A DNA stretch of 64,000 nt. Source: Streptosporangium lutulentum (GTDB taxonomy: Bacteria > Actinomycetota > Actinomycetes > Streptosporangiales > Streptosporangiaceae). This document shows positions 44,582 through 53,191 of this stretch, piece by piece. Each line of letters begins with the position of its first letter. Positions within the stretch are counted from its first letter, which is position 1. The notes under the pieces are model-generated. The model worked only from the letters and a program-made list of their open reading frames with translations. It searched no databases and was not told the origin of the DNA. The position numbers and the translations under genes were made by a program. The DNA lies in the NCBI RefSeq assembly GCF_030811455.1, contig NZ_JAUSQU010000001.1, positions 2,170,001 to 2,234,000 of the forward strand, read 5' to 3'.

Positions 44582-46243
44582 TCACCCGCCGGCCACCTCG
44601 GCCACGACCGGCCCGGACGTGGCCGGCGCCTGCTCCGTGTCCCCGGCCGGGCCGGTTTGGGAACGTTCCCATCCGGGAGGGCGCTCGATCGGGGTGATGC
44701 CGCACAGCCCGGCGACCGCGTCGAGCGGTACGTCCTCGGCGACGGCGCGCACCAGCAGGGTCTCCATCCCGCGGAGCAGCGTGTGGACCGTGGGCCGGGG
44801 CAGGTAGGCGGTGTCGGCCAGCAGGTGGAGCTCGCAGGTGTGCCGGGCCTGGCCGGTGACGAACTGGGCCGTGGCGTCCACGTGATCCCAGGAGCCCGCC
44901 GGGGCGAACGTGGTGCGCCCGGTGAGAGCGGCGATCGCGGCGGGGTCTCCCGATGGCTCCACCGTGGGAAGCTCGGGCCATTCGCCGCCGCTTCGCGTGT
45001 CGTTGAAATAGGCCGACAGGTCGATGGGCCCGCCCCGTTCGCGGCCGAGCTCCTCGCGCATCGCCATCAGCCCCAGCGGTTCGTAGTGCGCGTGGCGGTA
45101 GGCGGTCAGCGCCTGGCGGTGACCGATGCGGGTGACCTCGGCCAAGGTCCCGCCGGGCAGGTCCAGCGCGAAGATTCCGTCCTGCGCGGCCGGGCCCATC
45201 AGGACGCCGATCCGGGGATCGTGCCGGTTGGCTCCGATGAGCTGCATGACGATCCTCCGATGTCCGGTCAGGGCGGACAGGAGTACGGCGCTCGCCGTGG
45301 TCAGCACGCTGGCCGCGCTGACCGACCAGCGTGCCGCCAGCGTCTCGGCGGCGACGCCGAGCGCGACCGAGTTCATGAGGACCCGGATGTACCTGGGCGA
45401 TTCAGGCGCATATGGGGGGTAGTCGAACAGGGATCTGGGCGCTTTCTCCAGTGTCGCCCGCCAGTATTGGAACGCTCTCTCCCCGCGTACCGCGCCCGGC
45501 CCCTCGCGTTCGAAGGTGGCCTGGTCCATCGGCTGCCAGGTGGGCTCGGGCGGGTCGTTCCCGGCCAGCAGGCTGCGCCAGTCGGCCGCCAGCAGGTCCA
45601 GTGCCCCTCCGTCGGCCGCCAGGTGGGACAGGCCGAAGGCCACGGCGCGGGGCCGGCCGCCGATCGTCACGATGGCGCACCGCACCGGCAGGGCGGTCTC
45701 GTAGTCGAACGCGGTGGAGGCCAGGTCGGCGGCCAGCCTCCGGGCGGTGGTCAGCGGCTTGGCGGGTCCGCCGTCGACGAGCCGGACCGTCAGCCGTCCC
45801 TCGCGCGCCACGTGCTGGACCATGCCGCCGGGGGTCCGGCGGAAGTTCGTCCGGAGGCTCTCGTGCCGTTCGAAGAGGCGGCGCAGAGCCAGCAGGACGC
45901 TGTCGAGGTCTCGCCTGCCGTAGACGGGCAGTGTCCAGGGCATGTTGAAGTAGGGGTCGCCGTCGGGCCGCCAGGTGGTCAGCCGCCAGATCGACGCCTG
46001 TCCCCAGCTGAGCGGGGCCACGCCGCCCCGGGCTCCGGCGAACTCCACGACGGCCGTGCGCCGCGGCGTGTCGTCCACCGTTGTTTCCGTCTCGGCCGGC
46101 GGCCGCACGGGTGACACCGGGGCCGGATCGTCGATCTCGGCACGGAACCGCTCAGGATCGGTTCGCGGAAAGGTCGCACCGTCAGAATTCACGCCACAAG
46201 GTTGATCTTCCCGAACCACGGTGTCAACGGGTGTTTCCGGCAA
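44582..46243 (-). CDS. Stand-alone condensation-domain protein (NRPS type)
   Basis: 553 residues if the TTG at 46243 is used; a GTG at 46192 is an alternative, and neither has a strong ribosome binding site. After a 70-residue disordered head the condensation fold begins LSWGQASIWRLTTW, with FNMPWTLPVYGRRDLDSVLL and LFERHESLRTNF. The active-site motif HHxxxDG appears as GLSHLAADGGALDLLAADW, so the second His and the DG are kept while the first His is Ser. Later motifs include MDQATFEREG and RIVMQLIGANRHDPR. No adenylation or carrier domain is nearby. It may acylate a free amine or carrier made elsewhere. Confidence 0.82.
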   Translation of the reverse strand: MPETPVDTVVREDQPCGVNSDGATFPRTDPERFRAEIDDPAPVSPVRPPAETETTVDDTPRRTAVVEFAGARGGVAPLSWGQASIWRLTTWRPDGDPYFNMPWTLPVYGRRDLDSVLLALRRLFERHESLRTNFRRTPGGMVQHVAREGRLTVRLVDGGPAKPLTTARRLAADLASTAFDYETALPVRCAIVTIGGRPRAVAFGLSHLAADGGALDLLAADWRSLLAGNDPPEPTWQPMDQATFEREGPGAVRGERAFQYWRATLEKAPRSLFDYPPYAPESPRYIRVLMNSVALGVAAETLAARWSVSAASVLTTASAVLLSALTGHRRIVMQLIGANRHDPRIGVLMGPAAQDGIFALDLPGGTLAEVTRIGHRQALTAYRHAHYEPLGLMAMREELGRERGGPIDLSAYFNDTRSGGEWPELPTVEPSGDPAAIAALTGRTTFAPAGSWDHVDATAQFVTGQARHTCELHLLADTAYLPRPTVHTLLRGMETLLVRAVAEDVPLDAVAGLCGITPIERPPGWERSQTGPAGDTEQAPATSGPVVAEVAGG

Positions 46244-46462
46244 TCTGGAGCCGCCGTTCCGTGCACATGGAATCGGGGTGTTCGCGCGGGCCGGCGGGGC
46301 CCGTCACCGTGGAGCGGACGGCGGGAATGTCCGCGGCCGGGCGCCGTCCCGCGCCGGGGCCGGTCGCCGGCGACGTCGTGGCCGACGTGACGGGAACAGA
46401 CCCGCCGGCCGCTGACGGACGTGTCCCGCCCGGCGACGACACGGCGGCCATGGCCCGGGTGG

Positions 46463-47599
46463 TCAGGGCGCGGCCGGTTCGGACATCCGAATGTCGCGGT
46501 CGACGGCCAGCACCGGGTAGTCGGTGTACCCGGTCTCCCCGCCCGTGTACATCAGGCCCCTGTCGCGCACCGAGTTGAGCGGTGCGTCGGCGCGCAGCCG
46601 TTCGACCAGGTCGGGGTTGGCCAGGAACGCGCGGCCGAGTGAGATCAGGTCGGCTCCCGCGGCCAGCAGCCGCTCGCCCTCGTGCCTGCCGCCGTCGGCG
46701 GGGAGCGGTCCCGGCCAGGGCAGGATCGGATTGGCGATCAGTGTGCCCGGCCAGTCCTCGCGGATCCTCCGGAACAGAAGCCGGTCCGGGTCGGCGGAGA
46801 CGACGTGCAGGTAGGCCAGGCCCTTGTCGGCCAGCGCGCCGATGAGCGCCGGGTAGATGCTGTCGGTGTCGCCCTCGCGGATGCCGTTGACGGTGGTTCC
46901 GGGGGAGATGCGCAGGCCCGTCCGTTCGGGGCCGATGGCGTCGCCGACGGCCTGGACCACCTCGAGCGCGAAGCGAATGCGGCCGGTCACGGAGCCGCCG
47001 TAGGCGTCGGCGCGGTGGTTGGTGCCCTGCGCCAGGAACTGCTGGATGAGGTAGCCGTTGGCGGCGTGCACCTCCACTCCGGCGAAGCCCGCGTCGACGG
47101 CGTTGCGGGCGGCGGTGGCGAAGTCGGCCACGGTGGAGCCGATCTCGTCGACGGTCATCTCACGTGGCACCACCGAGGCTCGGTGCCCGCCGGGGGTGAA
47201 GATGGTGTCCGGGAGCGGGACCGGCGAGGGCGCGACCGGCATCAGCCCGCTGTTGTCGGGGTGACCGATCCGGCCGCCGTGCTCCAGCTGCAGGAAAATC
47301 CGGCCGCCCGCGGCGCGTACGGCGTCGGTGACCCGTCGCCATCCGGCCACGTGCGCCCGGTTGTGGATCGCGGGGATGTTGGGATAGGTCTGCCCCACGG
47401 CGTTCGGCGTGGTGGCCTCGGCGATGATCAGTCCCGCGGAGGCCCGTTGGGCGTAGTAGGTGGCCATGATCGGCAACGGGACGCCGTCGTCGGCGGCGCG
47501 GTTGCGGCTCATCGGCGCCATCACCAGCCGGTTGGGCAGGCGCAGGGTGCCGAGGTGGGTGGCTTCGAACAGGCGGGAGGTAACCGGTGTGCTCGTCAT
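46463..47599 (-). CDS. Old Yellow Enzyme-type alkene reductase (NemA-like)
   Basis: 378 residues. The FMN barrel begins LFEATHLGTLRLPNRLVMAPMSRNRA. IFLQLEHGGRIGHP, then FAGVEVHAANGYLIQQFLAQGTNHRADAYGGSVTGRIRFALEVV carry the conserved His-x-x-Asn-type pair (HAAN) and the FL--N-R-D-YGG signature. ERLLAAGADLISLGRAFLANPDLVERL is the FMN phosphate end. It reduces activated double bonds or nitro compounds with NAD(P)H. The divergent MerR gene suggests induction by electrophiles. The predicted promoter places the transcript start at the ATG, so the message may be leaderless. Confidence 0.93.
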   Translation of the reverse strand: MTSTPVTSRLFEATHLGTLRLPNRLVMAPMSRNRAADDGVPLPIMATYYAQRASAGLIIAEATTPNAVGQTYPNIPAIHNRAHVAGWRRVTDAVRAAGGRIFLQLEHGGRIGHPDNSGLMPVAPSPVPLPDTIFTPGGHRASVVPREMTVDEIGSTVADFATAARNAVDAGFAGVEVHAANGYLIQQFLAQGTNHRADAYGGSVTGRIRFALEVVQAVGDAIGPERTGLRISPGTTVNGIREGDTDSIYPALIGALADKGLAYLHVVSADPDRLLFRRIREDWPGTLIANPILPWPGPLPADGGRHEGERLLAAGADLISLGRAFLANPDLVERLRADAPLNSVRDRGLMYTGGETGYTDYPVLAVDRDIRMSEPAAP

Positions 47600-47605
47600 G
47601 CAGGC

Positions 47606-47637
47606 ACGGTAGGAGTTAACATCAATGTCAGATTCAA
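47606..47637 (-). promoter_or_regulatory. MerR-type promoter of the alkene reductase gene
   Basis: On the minus strand TTGAAT (47632-47637) and TACCGT (47606-47611) are separated by 20 bases, longer than the normal 17. Overlong spacers are the mark of promoters that MerR proteins untwist. The spacer holds TGACATTGATGTTAAC. Confidence 0.5.
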
Positions 47638-47664
47638 GTCCGGATCCGGTGTGCGAGGTGAGGA

Positions 47665-48111
47665 ATGCGGATCGGCGAATTGGCGAAACGTACCGGGGTG
47701 AGCGAGCGTTCGCTGCGCTACTACGAGACGCAGGGGCTGCTGACGGCCGAGCGCACCCTGGGCGGTCATCGCGACTATCCCGACCGTGCGGTCGACCGGG
47801 TCATCCGCATCCAGGAGCTCTTCGCCGCGGGACTGCACAGCAAGAAGATCGCGCAATTGCTCCCCTGCATGCGGGACGCGGACGGCGGCCCGTCCGAGAT
47901 CGCCACCTCGCGGCTGGTCAACGACCTCATCGCGGAACGGGACCGCATCGATCGGATGATGGCCGACCTGGTCCGCTCCCGTGACGTCCTGGACGAGGTG
48001 ATCGACGCGGCATCGGACTCGCGCCGGCCGGCCGTTCCCCACCGTGACGAACGGCAACCGAGAGCACTGCCCGGAGCCGGCCAGGGCGCGGGCGAAGCGG
48101 CGATCAGCTGA
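47665..48111 (+). CDS. MerR-family regulator
   Basis: 148 residues after GAGGTGAGGA. The N-terminal domain is MRIGELAKRTGVSERSLRYY, ETQGLLTAERTLGGHRDYPD and VIRIQELFAAGLHSKKIAQLL, followed by the dimer helix. One Cys lies in LLPCMRDADGG, at the usual position of a sensing residue at the start of the helix. The extra tail (RRPAVPHRDERQPRALPG) is Pro/Arg-rich. It is divergent from the alkene reductase gene and probably activates it in response to electrophiles. Confidence 0.92.
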   Translation: MRIGELAKRTGVSERSLRYYETQGLLTAERTLGGHRDYPDRAVDRVIRIQELFAAGLHSKKIAQLLPCMRDADGGPSEIATSRLVNDLIAERDRIDRMMADLVRSRDVLDEVIDAASDSRRPAVPHRDERQPRALPGAGQGAGEAAIS

Positions 48112-48782
48112 TTTCGGCTGCCGGGGGCGCCGTGCCGTCGGCCGGCCGAGACCCCGGGCACGAACGCTCGCGGCGGTCGATGTGGCTCTTTTTGGCTGAG
48201 CGTGGGTTTCTCCCGGCACGAACTCGATTCGATCAATGATTGCCGTCGTAGAGGAATTCATCGGCACGTCATTTTTTGGGTGTCGAGGCCCTGTGCGCTT
48301 TACCCTGGAAATACGGTGAGCTCCATCTCCGGGTGTCCCGCTTTGACCGCGTGGGTCGTCCCGGCGATCTGACCGGCCTGCCGATCGATGTCGCCGCGCG
48401 TATTAACCGCGGATGCCCGGATGCGGATCTCCGGTGATCCGCGGGACGGGGTCCCCCGATATCCGTCATGGTCTCTCCCGCGCATCGGGCCTGTCGTCGC
48501 ACCGGATCACGGAGGTCATGGCAAGGACGCTCCCGGCGACGTTATCGAAGGTCCGGCCGCCGTCTTCCCGGTTGGGTCACTCCTTTTCGGGGTAACCCCC
48601 CCGCCTTTCTTTTTCTGTGACAATCCCGGGCCGGGGCTTTGTTCTTTCCGAGTGATTGTCCAGGTAGCACTCAACTAGCGTCTTACATGGCGTCGATTCC
48701 ATGTATGTCCGGGAAATCGGGTCGACGCTTTATAGGCCCAGGCATCAGGATGGGCTCGACCATCAGAAATGGAACGATTTTC
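48112..48782. other. Long gap before the His-rich protein gene
   Basis: About 670 bases without a supported gene. A short GGGGTAACCCC hairpin with a CTTTCTTTTTC tail (about 48588-48615) may be a terminator. The GC content is lower near 48600-48780, where the promoter of the His-rich gene must lie. An in-frame extension upstream to 48639 exists but lacks a signal-like start. Confidence 0.4.
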
Positions 48783-49058
48783 ATGTTGAAGCACGCTATC
48801 GCCGCCGGAACATTGGCGGCTTCCAGTCTCATCGTCGCCGTGACGATGTCAGCTCAGTCCGCCGGTGCGAGCGCGGTGACCCAGGAAGCCGTTTCGGTGT
48901 CCGCACTTTCGAACGCCGGTAGCCTCGGCTATCACGATCCCTACGGTCCGTATGGCCACCATCACCATGGCCACTTCCATCACGGTCACTACGGCTATCC
49001 GCACTACAACCCTTATGGTCATTTCCATTACCACGGCTTCCATCACCACCACTGGTGA
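48783..49058 (+). CDS. Small secreted histidine-rich protein
   Basis: 91 residues from the ATG at 48783. The signal peptide is MLKHAIAAGTLAASSLIVAV with a likely cut after AGASA. The mature part is about 60 residues. Its last 40 are almost only His, Tyr, Gly, Pro and Phe (LGYHDPYGPYGHHHHGHFHH, then GHYGYPHYNPYGHFHYHGFH). No Cys. The tail could bind Zn, Cu or Ni outside the cell, or be a tyrosine/histidine-rich wall or matrix protein. A strong terminator follows. I know no named family for it. Confidence 0.7.
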   Translation: MLKHAIAAGTLAASSLIVAVTMSAQSAGASAVTQEAVSVSALSNAGSLGYHDPYGPYGHHHHGHFHHGHYGYPHYNPYGHFHYHGFHHHHW

Positions 49059-49097
49059 GTACGGCAAGCGGTAGCGACTGACCGTCGAGTCGAGACG

Positions 49098-49137
49098 CGA
49101 GCGACGCCGATCGGGCTACCCCGATCGGCGTCGCTCG
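49098..49137 (+). terminator. 18-bp stem terminator after the His-rich gene
   Basis: CGAGCGACGCCGATCGGG (49098-49115), loop CTAC, and its exact complement (49120-49137), then TCGTGGTTCT. The following stretch to 49426 holds only the promoter and leader of the next gene. Confidence 0.85.
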
Positions 49138-49426
49138 TCGTGGTTCTCCGCAGGGGCGATCGGAGGGGGACGCCGGTCGGGGCCGGGGCGGTCTCCGGGG
49201 TGCTGACCCCACGGGCGCCGGAGGACGACGGTATGCGGTCGAACGCGCGGCGCAGTCCGCAGGATCGCGTTCCGGTGTGTCCGGCCGGCCGGCGATCGTG
49301 CTTACAGATCCATTGACAGAAGGATCTACCAGAGGAAAGCTCTGTAACGTCTACGCACCATGGTCGCGCCTTACGTTTCCCCGCCTGCGCGCGGGCCTCC
49401 CGGAGCTTTCTTTGGAGGTACTTCTC

Positions 49427-50944
49427 ATGGCCTGCTCGATCGAACCTTCGTCGAGGTCCGGTGGCCGCCGACGGCATTCCCGGTGGTCCGGGTGGCGGAC
49501 CGCGGGGGTGGTCGTCGCCGTGACGGCGTTCATGGCCACAGGCGCCGGCTCGGCGTCCGCGGCGGGCGCGCCGGCGGCCTCCTCGAAGAGCGCGACGCCG
49601 GGGGCGGTGGCTTCGCCCACCGTCAGCGGCCCGGTGACCGGGGGCACCCACGGCTTCCCGTTCACCTCCTCGGCGGTCGACCTGCGCTCGCACGGGTATG
49701 CCGAGCGGGAGTACTTCTTCTCGGGCACCGCCCACACCTTCACCTCGGATCAGCCGCTGAGCGGCGACGGCAGATGGCAGGTACGGAAGGGGTCACCGGC
49801 GCCCTACAAGTCCCGGATGGTGGTGCGGGCGCCCATCGATCCGAAGAAGTTCAACGGCACGGTCGTCGTCGAGTGGCTCAACGTCACCGCGGGGCGCGAC
49901 ATCGACGTCGACTGGAACTACGGGCACAACCAGCTTCTTCGCGACGGCTTCGCCTATGTCGGCGTCACCGCCCAGATCGTCGGCCTCAACGCCCTCACCG
50001 CGTGGGACCCCGAGAGGTACGGCTCCTTGACCAGCCCGTCCGACGACTACTCCTACGACATCTTCAGCCAGGCGGGTCAGGCACTCCGTTCGACCGGCCC
50101 GGGCAGCCCTCTGCGCGGCCTGCGCGCCAGACATCTGCTGGCCGACGGCGAGTCGCAGTCCGCGGGGCGTATGACCACCTATGTCAATGCGGTGGCGCCC
50201 TCCGCGAAGGTTTACGACGGTTACCTCATCCACAGCAACGGCGCCGCCGGGGCCGCCCTGTCCGGCACGCTGCGGCCGCCCGCGCCGACGTTCCTGCGCA
50301 CCGACCTGCCCCGGCCGGTACTCAACTTCGAGACCGAGACCGACGTGCTGGGCCACCTTCCGGCACGGCAGCCCGATGACAGGTTCCACCGTTTGTGGGA
50401 GGTGGCCGGCACCGCCCACGTGGACGACGACATCCTGGTCTTCATGGGGTATCAGGGGCATCGCCAGACTCCGCAGTCGGTCGATCCGGCGTGCACCTCG
50501 CAGCGCAACACCGCTCCTCAGAGTTATGTGTTCGACACCGCCTTCGCCGCCCTGCGGAACTGGGTGGTCTCGGGCAAGCTGCCGCCGACGGCTCCGCGCA
50601 TGCAGATCAACGCGGAGGGCACCGACGTGGCCAGGGACGGCTTCGGCAACGGCCTGGGCGGGATCCGGCTGCCGCAGCTGGAGGTACCCACGGCGACGCT
50701 GAGCGGGGTGGGCAACACGGCGGCCGACGCCAGCCCGATCTCGGCGTTCTGCCGTCTCTTCGGGAAGACCGTCCCGTTCGACGCGGCGACGCTGGCCAAG
50801 CTCTATCCGACCCACTCCGCCTACATGCGGGCGTTCACCGCGGCGACCAGGAAGCTCGTCGCGCAGGGTTTCCTCTTGCCGGCTGACGAGCGGGCCTTCC
50901 TGTTCGACGCCGAGCAGGCCCCGGTACCCGCCCCCGCCGGCTGA
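49427..50944 (+). CDS. Secreted alpha/beta hydrolase domain protein
   Basis: 505 residues from the ATG at 49427, with TTTGGAGG 8 bases upstream. The signal peptide has a long basic head (SSRSGGRRRHSRWSGWR) and a core (TAGVVVAVTAFMATGAGSAS) ending ASAAGA. The mature protein resembles the actinomycete group annotated as alpha/beta hydrolase domain: YKSRMVVRAPIDPKKFNGTV, VVEWLNVTAGRDIDVDW, and the nucleophile elbow LLADGESQSAGRMTTYVNAV. HRLWEVAGTAHVDDDIL may hold the acid and His. Substrate unknown; an extracellular esterase is likely. Confidence 0.85.
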   Translation: MACSIEPSSRSGGRRRHSRWSGWRTAGVVVAVTAFMATGAGSASAAGAPAASSKSATPGAVASPTVSGPVTGGTHGFPFTSSAVDLRSHGYAEREYFFSGTAHTFTSDQPLSGDGRWQVRKGSPAPYKSRMVVRAPIDPKKFNGTVVVEWLNVTAGRDIDVDWNYGHNQLLRDGFAYVGVTAQIVGLNALTAWDPERYGSLTSPSDDYSYDIFSQAGQALRSTGPGSPLRGLRARHLLADGESQSAGRMTTYVNAVAPSAKVYDGYLIHSNGAAGAALSGTLRPPAPTFLRTDLPRPVLNFETETDVLGHLPARQPDDRFHRLWEVAGTAHVDDDILVFMGYQGHRQTPQSVDPACTSQRNTAPQSYVFDTAFAALRNWVVSGKLPPTAPRMQINAEGTDVARDGFGNGLGGIRLPQLEVPTATLSGVGNTAADASPISAFCRLFGKTVPFDAATLAKLYPTHSAYMRAFTAATRKLVAQGFLLPADERAFLFDAEQAPVPAPAG

Positions 50945-51128
50945 CCCGGCGGGAGACCGGCAGGCCACGGCCATCGGCGAACATGTGTACGCGTAACGGC
51001 CGACGGGGCGCCGGGCAGGAAAAACGGCGCTGTCGGGGTTTCTTTCAGCCTTCCAATAGGCTTGTCAGCGCGGCAGGGGCAACATTTCGGTCACCTGACC
51101 GCGGCCTGGAGCATGGAGGACACCTTAG

Positions 51129-51932
51129 ATGGCGGGACGAGGAGAAGGCCCGGACTTCGTCGAGGCGCTGGCTCGCGGGCTGGACGTGCTGCTGTGCTTC
51201 GACGCGGAGCGGCCTCGGATGTCCCTCAGCGAGGTGGCCGCCGCGGCGAACCTGGCCAGGCCGACGGCCCGGCGGCTGCTGCTCACGCTGGAAGAGCTCG
51301 GTTACGTCCGCTCCCACGGCGGCCAGTTCACGCTCACCCCGCGCGTGCTGAGCCTGGGCGTCGCCTTCGTGAGCTCACTCGGACTGTGGGACATCGCCCG
51401 CCCGCACATGGAGCAGCTGGTCAGGGTCGTCGGCGAATCCTCCTCCATGGCGCAGCTCGACGGATCGGACATCGTCTACGTCGCCAGGGTCTCGGTACCC
51501 AAGATCATCGCACTCCGGGTGGAGGTGGGCACCCGCTTCCCGGCGTTGCAGACCTCGCAGGGCAAGATCCTCCTGGCCGCCCTCGACTCCGGCGCCCTCA
51601 AGGGCGTGCTGGCCCAGCCCAGCCGGTCGCGTCTTCCCGGGTTCCCGCCGCGCGCCTGGGAGGACATCGAGGCGGAGCTCCTGTCGGTGCGCGCTCGGGG
51701 CTGGGCGCTGGCGGACGAGGAGCTCGCGCCGGGCGTGCGCTCGGTCGCCGTTCCGATCCGTGACGGGAGCGGAACCGTACGCGCGGCGATGAACGTCACC
51801 GTGCACGCCGCGGAGACCAGTCTCGACACCCTCGTCGACAAGCACCTGCCCCACCTCCTGCGTACGGCGGGAGACATCTCGGCCGAGTGGGCGCTGTGGC
51901 AGTCCAGGCCGCACAGCGAGATCACCGGTTAG
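51129..51932 (+). CDS. IclR-family regulator of the aromatic cluster
   Basis: 267 residues. The winged helix is FVEALARGLDVLLCFDAERP, MSLSEVAAAANLARPTARRL and LGYVRSHGGQFTLTPRVLSL, which is the PcaR/PcaU/PobR style. The effector domain has SSSMAQLDGSDIVYVARVSV, RFPALQTSQGKILLAAL and ADEELAPGVRSVAVPIRDGS. It is convergent with the dioxygenase operon. PcaR/PobR-type members sense aromatic acids or ring-cleavage products. It is the best candidate to bind the CGGACATnnnTCCG elements at 55255 and 55541. Confidence 0.93.
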   Translation: MAGRGEGPDFVEALARGLDVLLCFDAERPRMSLSEVAAAANLARPTARRLLLTLEELGYVRSHGGQFTLTPRVLSLGVAFVSSLGLWDIARPHMEQLVRVVGESSSMAQLDGSDIVYVARVSVPKIIALRVEVGTRFPALQTSQGKILLAALDSGALKGVLAQPSRSRLPGFPPRAWEDIEAELLSVRARGWALADEELAPGVRSVAVPIRDGSGTVRAAMNVTVHAAETSLDTLVDKHLPHLLRTAGDISAEWALWQSRPHSEITG

Positions 51933-51971
51933 CGGCCGGCCGGGCCGGTGGATCCGCGCGGCGCGTACGGC

Positions 51972-52331
51972 TCAGGTGGCGATGTCGGGGTAGGGCAGCG
52001 TCATGTGGCCGAGCCGCCGGGCGTACTCGGTCTGGAAGCCCAGCGGTTCGTGATCGCGTTCGAACATGGCGATGAACAGGGTGAGCGTCAGAAACGGGTG
52101 CGCGCCCAGCTCGAACAGGGCCGGGTAGTCATGGGTGGCCAGGGCCTCGCGCTCGACGTCGTCGAACCGCAGCCAGGTGGAGGATTCGCCGTCTGTGCAG
52201 TTGAGGATGCGGTTGGCGTAGGTGTCCTCCCACATCGTCACCGTGGCCCTGGGGTCCTCGCGGTAGCGTTCGACGAGGTCGGGGTCGCGGTCGACGGTGA
52301 ACAGGAACTTGTTCAGCAGATACTTGCTCAC
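51972..52331 (-). CDS. LigA-type small subunit of extradiol dioxygenase
   Basis: 119 residues from a GTG at 52331 that overlaps the LigB-type stop as GTGA. It is helical and matches the alpha-subunit family of protocatechuate 4,5-dioxygenase: MSKYLLNKFLFTVDRDPDLV, THDYPALFELGAHPFLTLTL and FERDHEPLGFQTEYARRLG. The GAHPFLT segment closes over the active site of the large subunit in LigAB. It has no metal site of its own. Confidence 0.9.
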   Translation of the reverse strand: MSKYLLNKFLFTVDRDPDLVERYREDPRATVTMWEDTYANRILNCTDGESSTWLRFDDVEREALATHDYPALFELGAHPFLTLTLFIAMFERDHEPLGFQTEYARRLGHMTLPYPDIAT

Positions 52332-53191
52332 GAGCGGCCTCCGTTCGGGTACCAGGTGAAGTAGGCCTCCATGGTGTGGAACAGGTCGTAGGTGTCGACG
52401 TAGTCGGCCTTCCGCCCCTCGCCGGCGACGCCCATCATCAGCATGAAGTCCATGAAACCGTGGGTGGCGTTGCCGGGCAGGTGGAGGCTGTCGAGGGTGA
52501 CCTCGGCCAGGCAGCCCTCGATGTCCCCGGACGCGATCCACTCGACGGCCTTGCGGTCGAACTGCGGGTCCGGTCCGGTCGGCCCGAACTGGCGGGGCCC
52601 GCCGAGTTCGAGCGACAGGTGCCCGGTGCCGATGACCGCGACCCGCTTGTTCTCGGGCCACGACTCGATGAGCTGTCGGATGGTGCGCCCCAGCTGCACG
52701 AACCGCTTCGGCTGCGGCAGGGGAGGGGCGAAGATGTTGGTGTAGATCGGCACGATCGGCAGGTCGTTCTGCGGGCGCAGAGTGATGATCGGGCAGGTGA
52801 TGGAGTGGTCGATCCGCAGCTCGTTGGAGAAGGCGAGGTCGAATCCGGCGTCCAGGCCCTCGCGCAGCACGTAGGCCGAGAGGTCTTCCTGGCCGGTGAG
52901 CAGCATCCTCGGCAGGCCGAACTCGCGCTCCTCGTTGTAGAAGTTCGCGTCGTAGAAGGGGGCCTTGCCGACGAGGAACTGCGGCATGTTGTCCAGCCAC
53001 AGCTGGTGGAAATGGTCGGAGCCGACCATGACCAGCACGTCCGGACGCGCCTTGGTCAGTGTTTCGCGGAACGCCTCCACCTTGCGCACCCATTCGTCCG
53101 CGAACGGGGGACGGTCCTCCCCGGTGGCGGTGCTGGCGCGGTAGTAGAAGGGATGATGGGTGGACGCGATCACCGCGACCAGTTCAGCCAT
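52328..53191 (-). CDS. LigB-type catalytic subunit of class III extradiol dioxygenase
   Basis: 287 residues. The non-haem iron ligands fit His in VIASTHHPFYYRAS, His in VMVGSDHFHQLWLDNM and the later acid. The catalytic base His is in VAVIGTGHLSLELGGPRQFG. EFGLPRMLLTGQEDLSAY and MDFMLMMGVAGEGRKADYVD are family-typical. LigAB enzymes open protocatechuate or gallate at the 4,5 bond with O2. It overlaps the citryl-CoA lyase-like gene by 8 bases. The LigC, LigI and LigJ genes of the known pathway are absent from the window. Confidence 0.92.
   Translation of the reverse strand: MAELVAVIASTHHPFYYRASTATGEDRPPFADEWVRKVEAFRETLTKARPDVLVMVGSDHFHQLWLDNMPQFLVGKAPFYDANFYNEEREFGLPRMLLTGQEDLSAYVLREGLDAGFDLAFSNELRIDHSITCPIITLRPQNDLPIVPIYTNIFAPPLPQPKRFVQLGRTIRQLIESWPENKRVAVIGTGHLSLELGGPRQFGPTGPDPQFDRKAVEWIASGDIEGCLAEVTLDSLHLPGNATHGFMDFMLMMGVAGEGRKADYVDTYDLFHTMEAYFTWYPNGGRS

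Noticed and set aside
48269..48678. Short frames in the gap before the His-rich gene
   Set aside because: Weak codon pattern and no ribosome binding sites on either strand.
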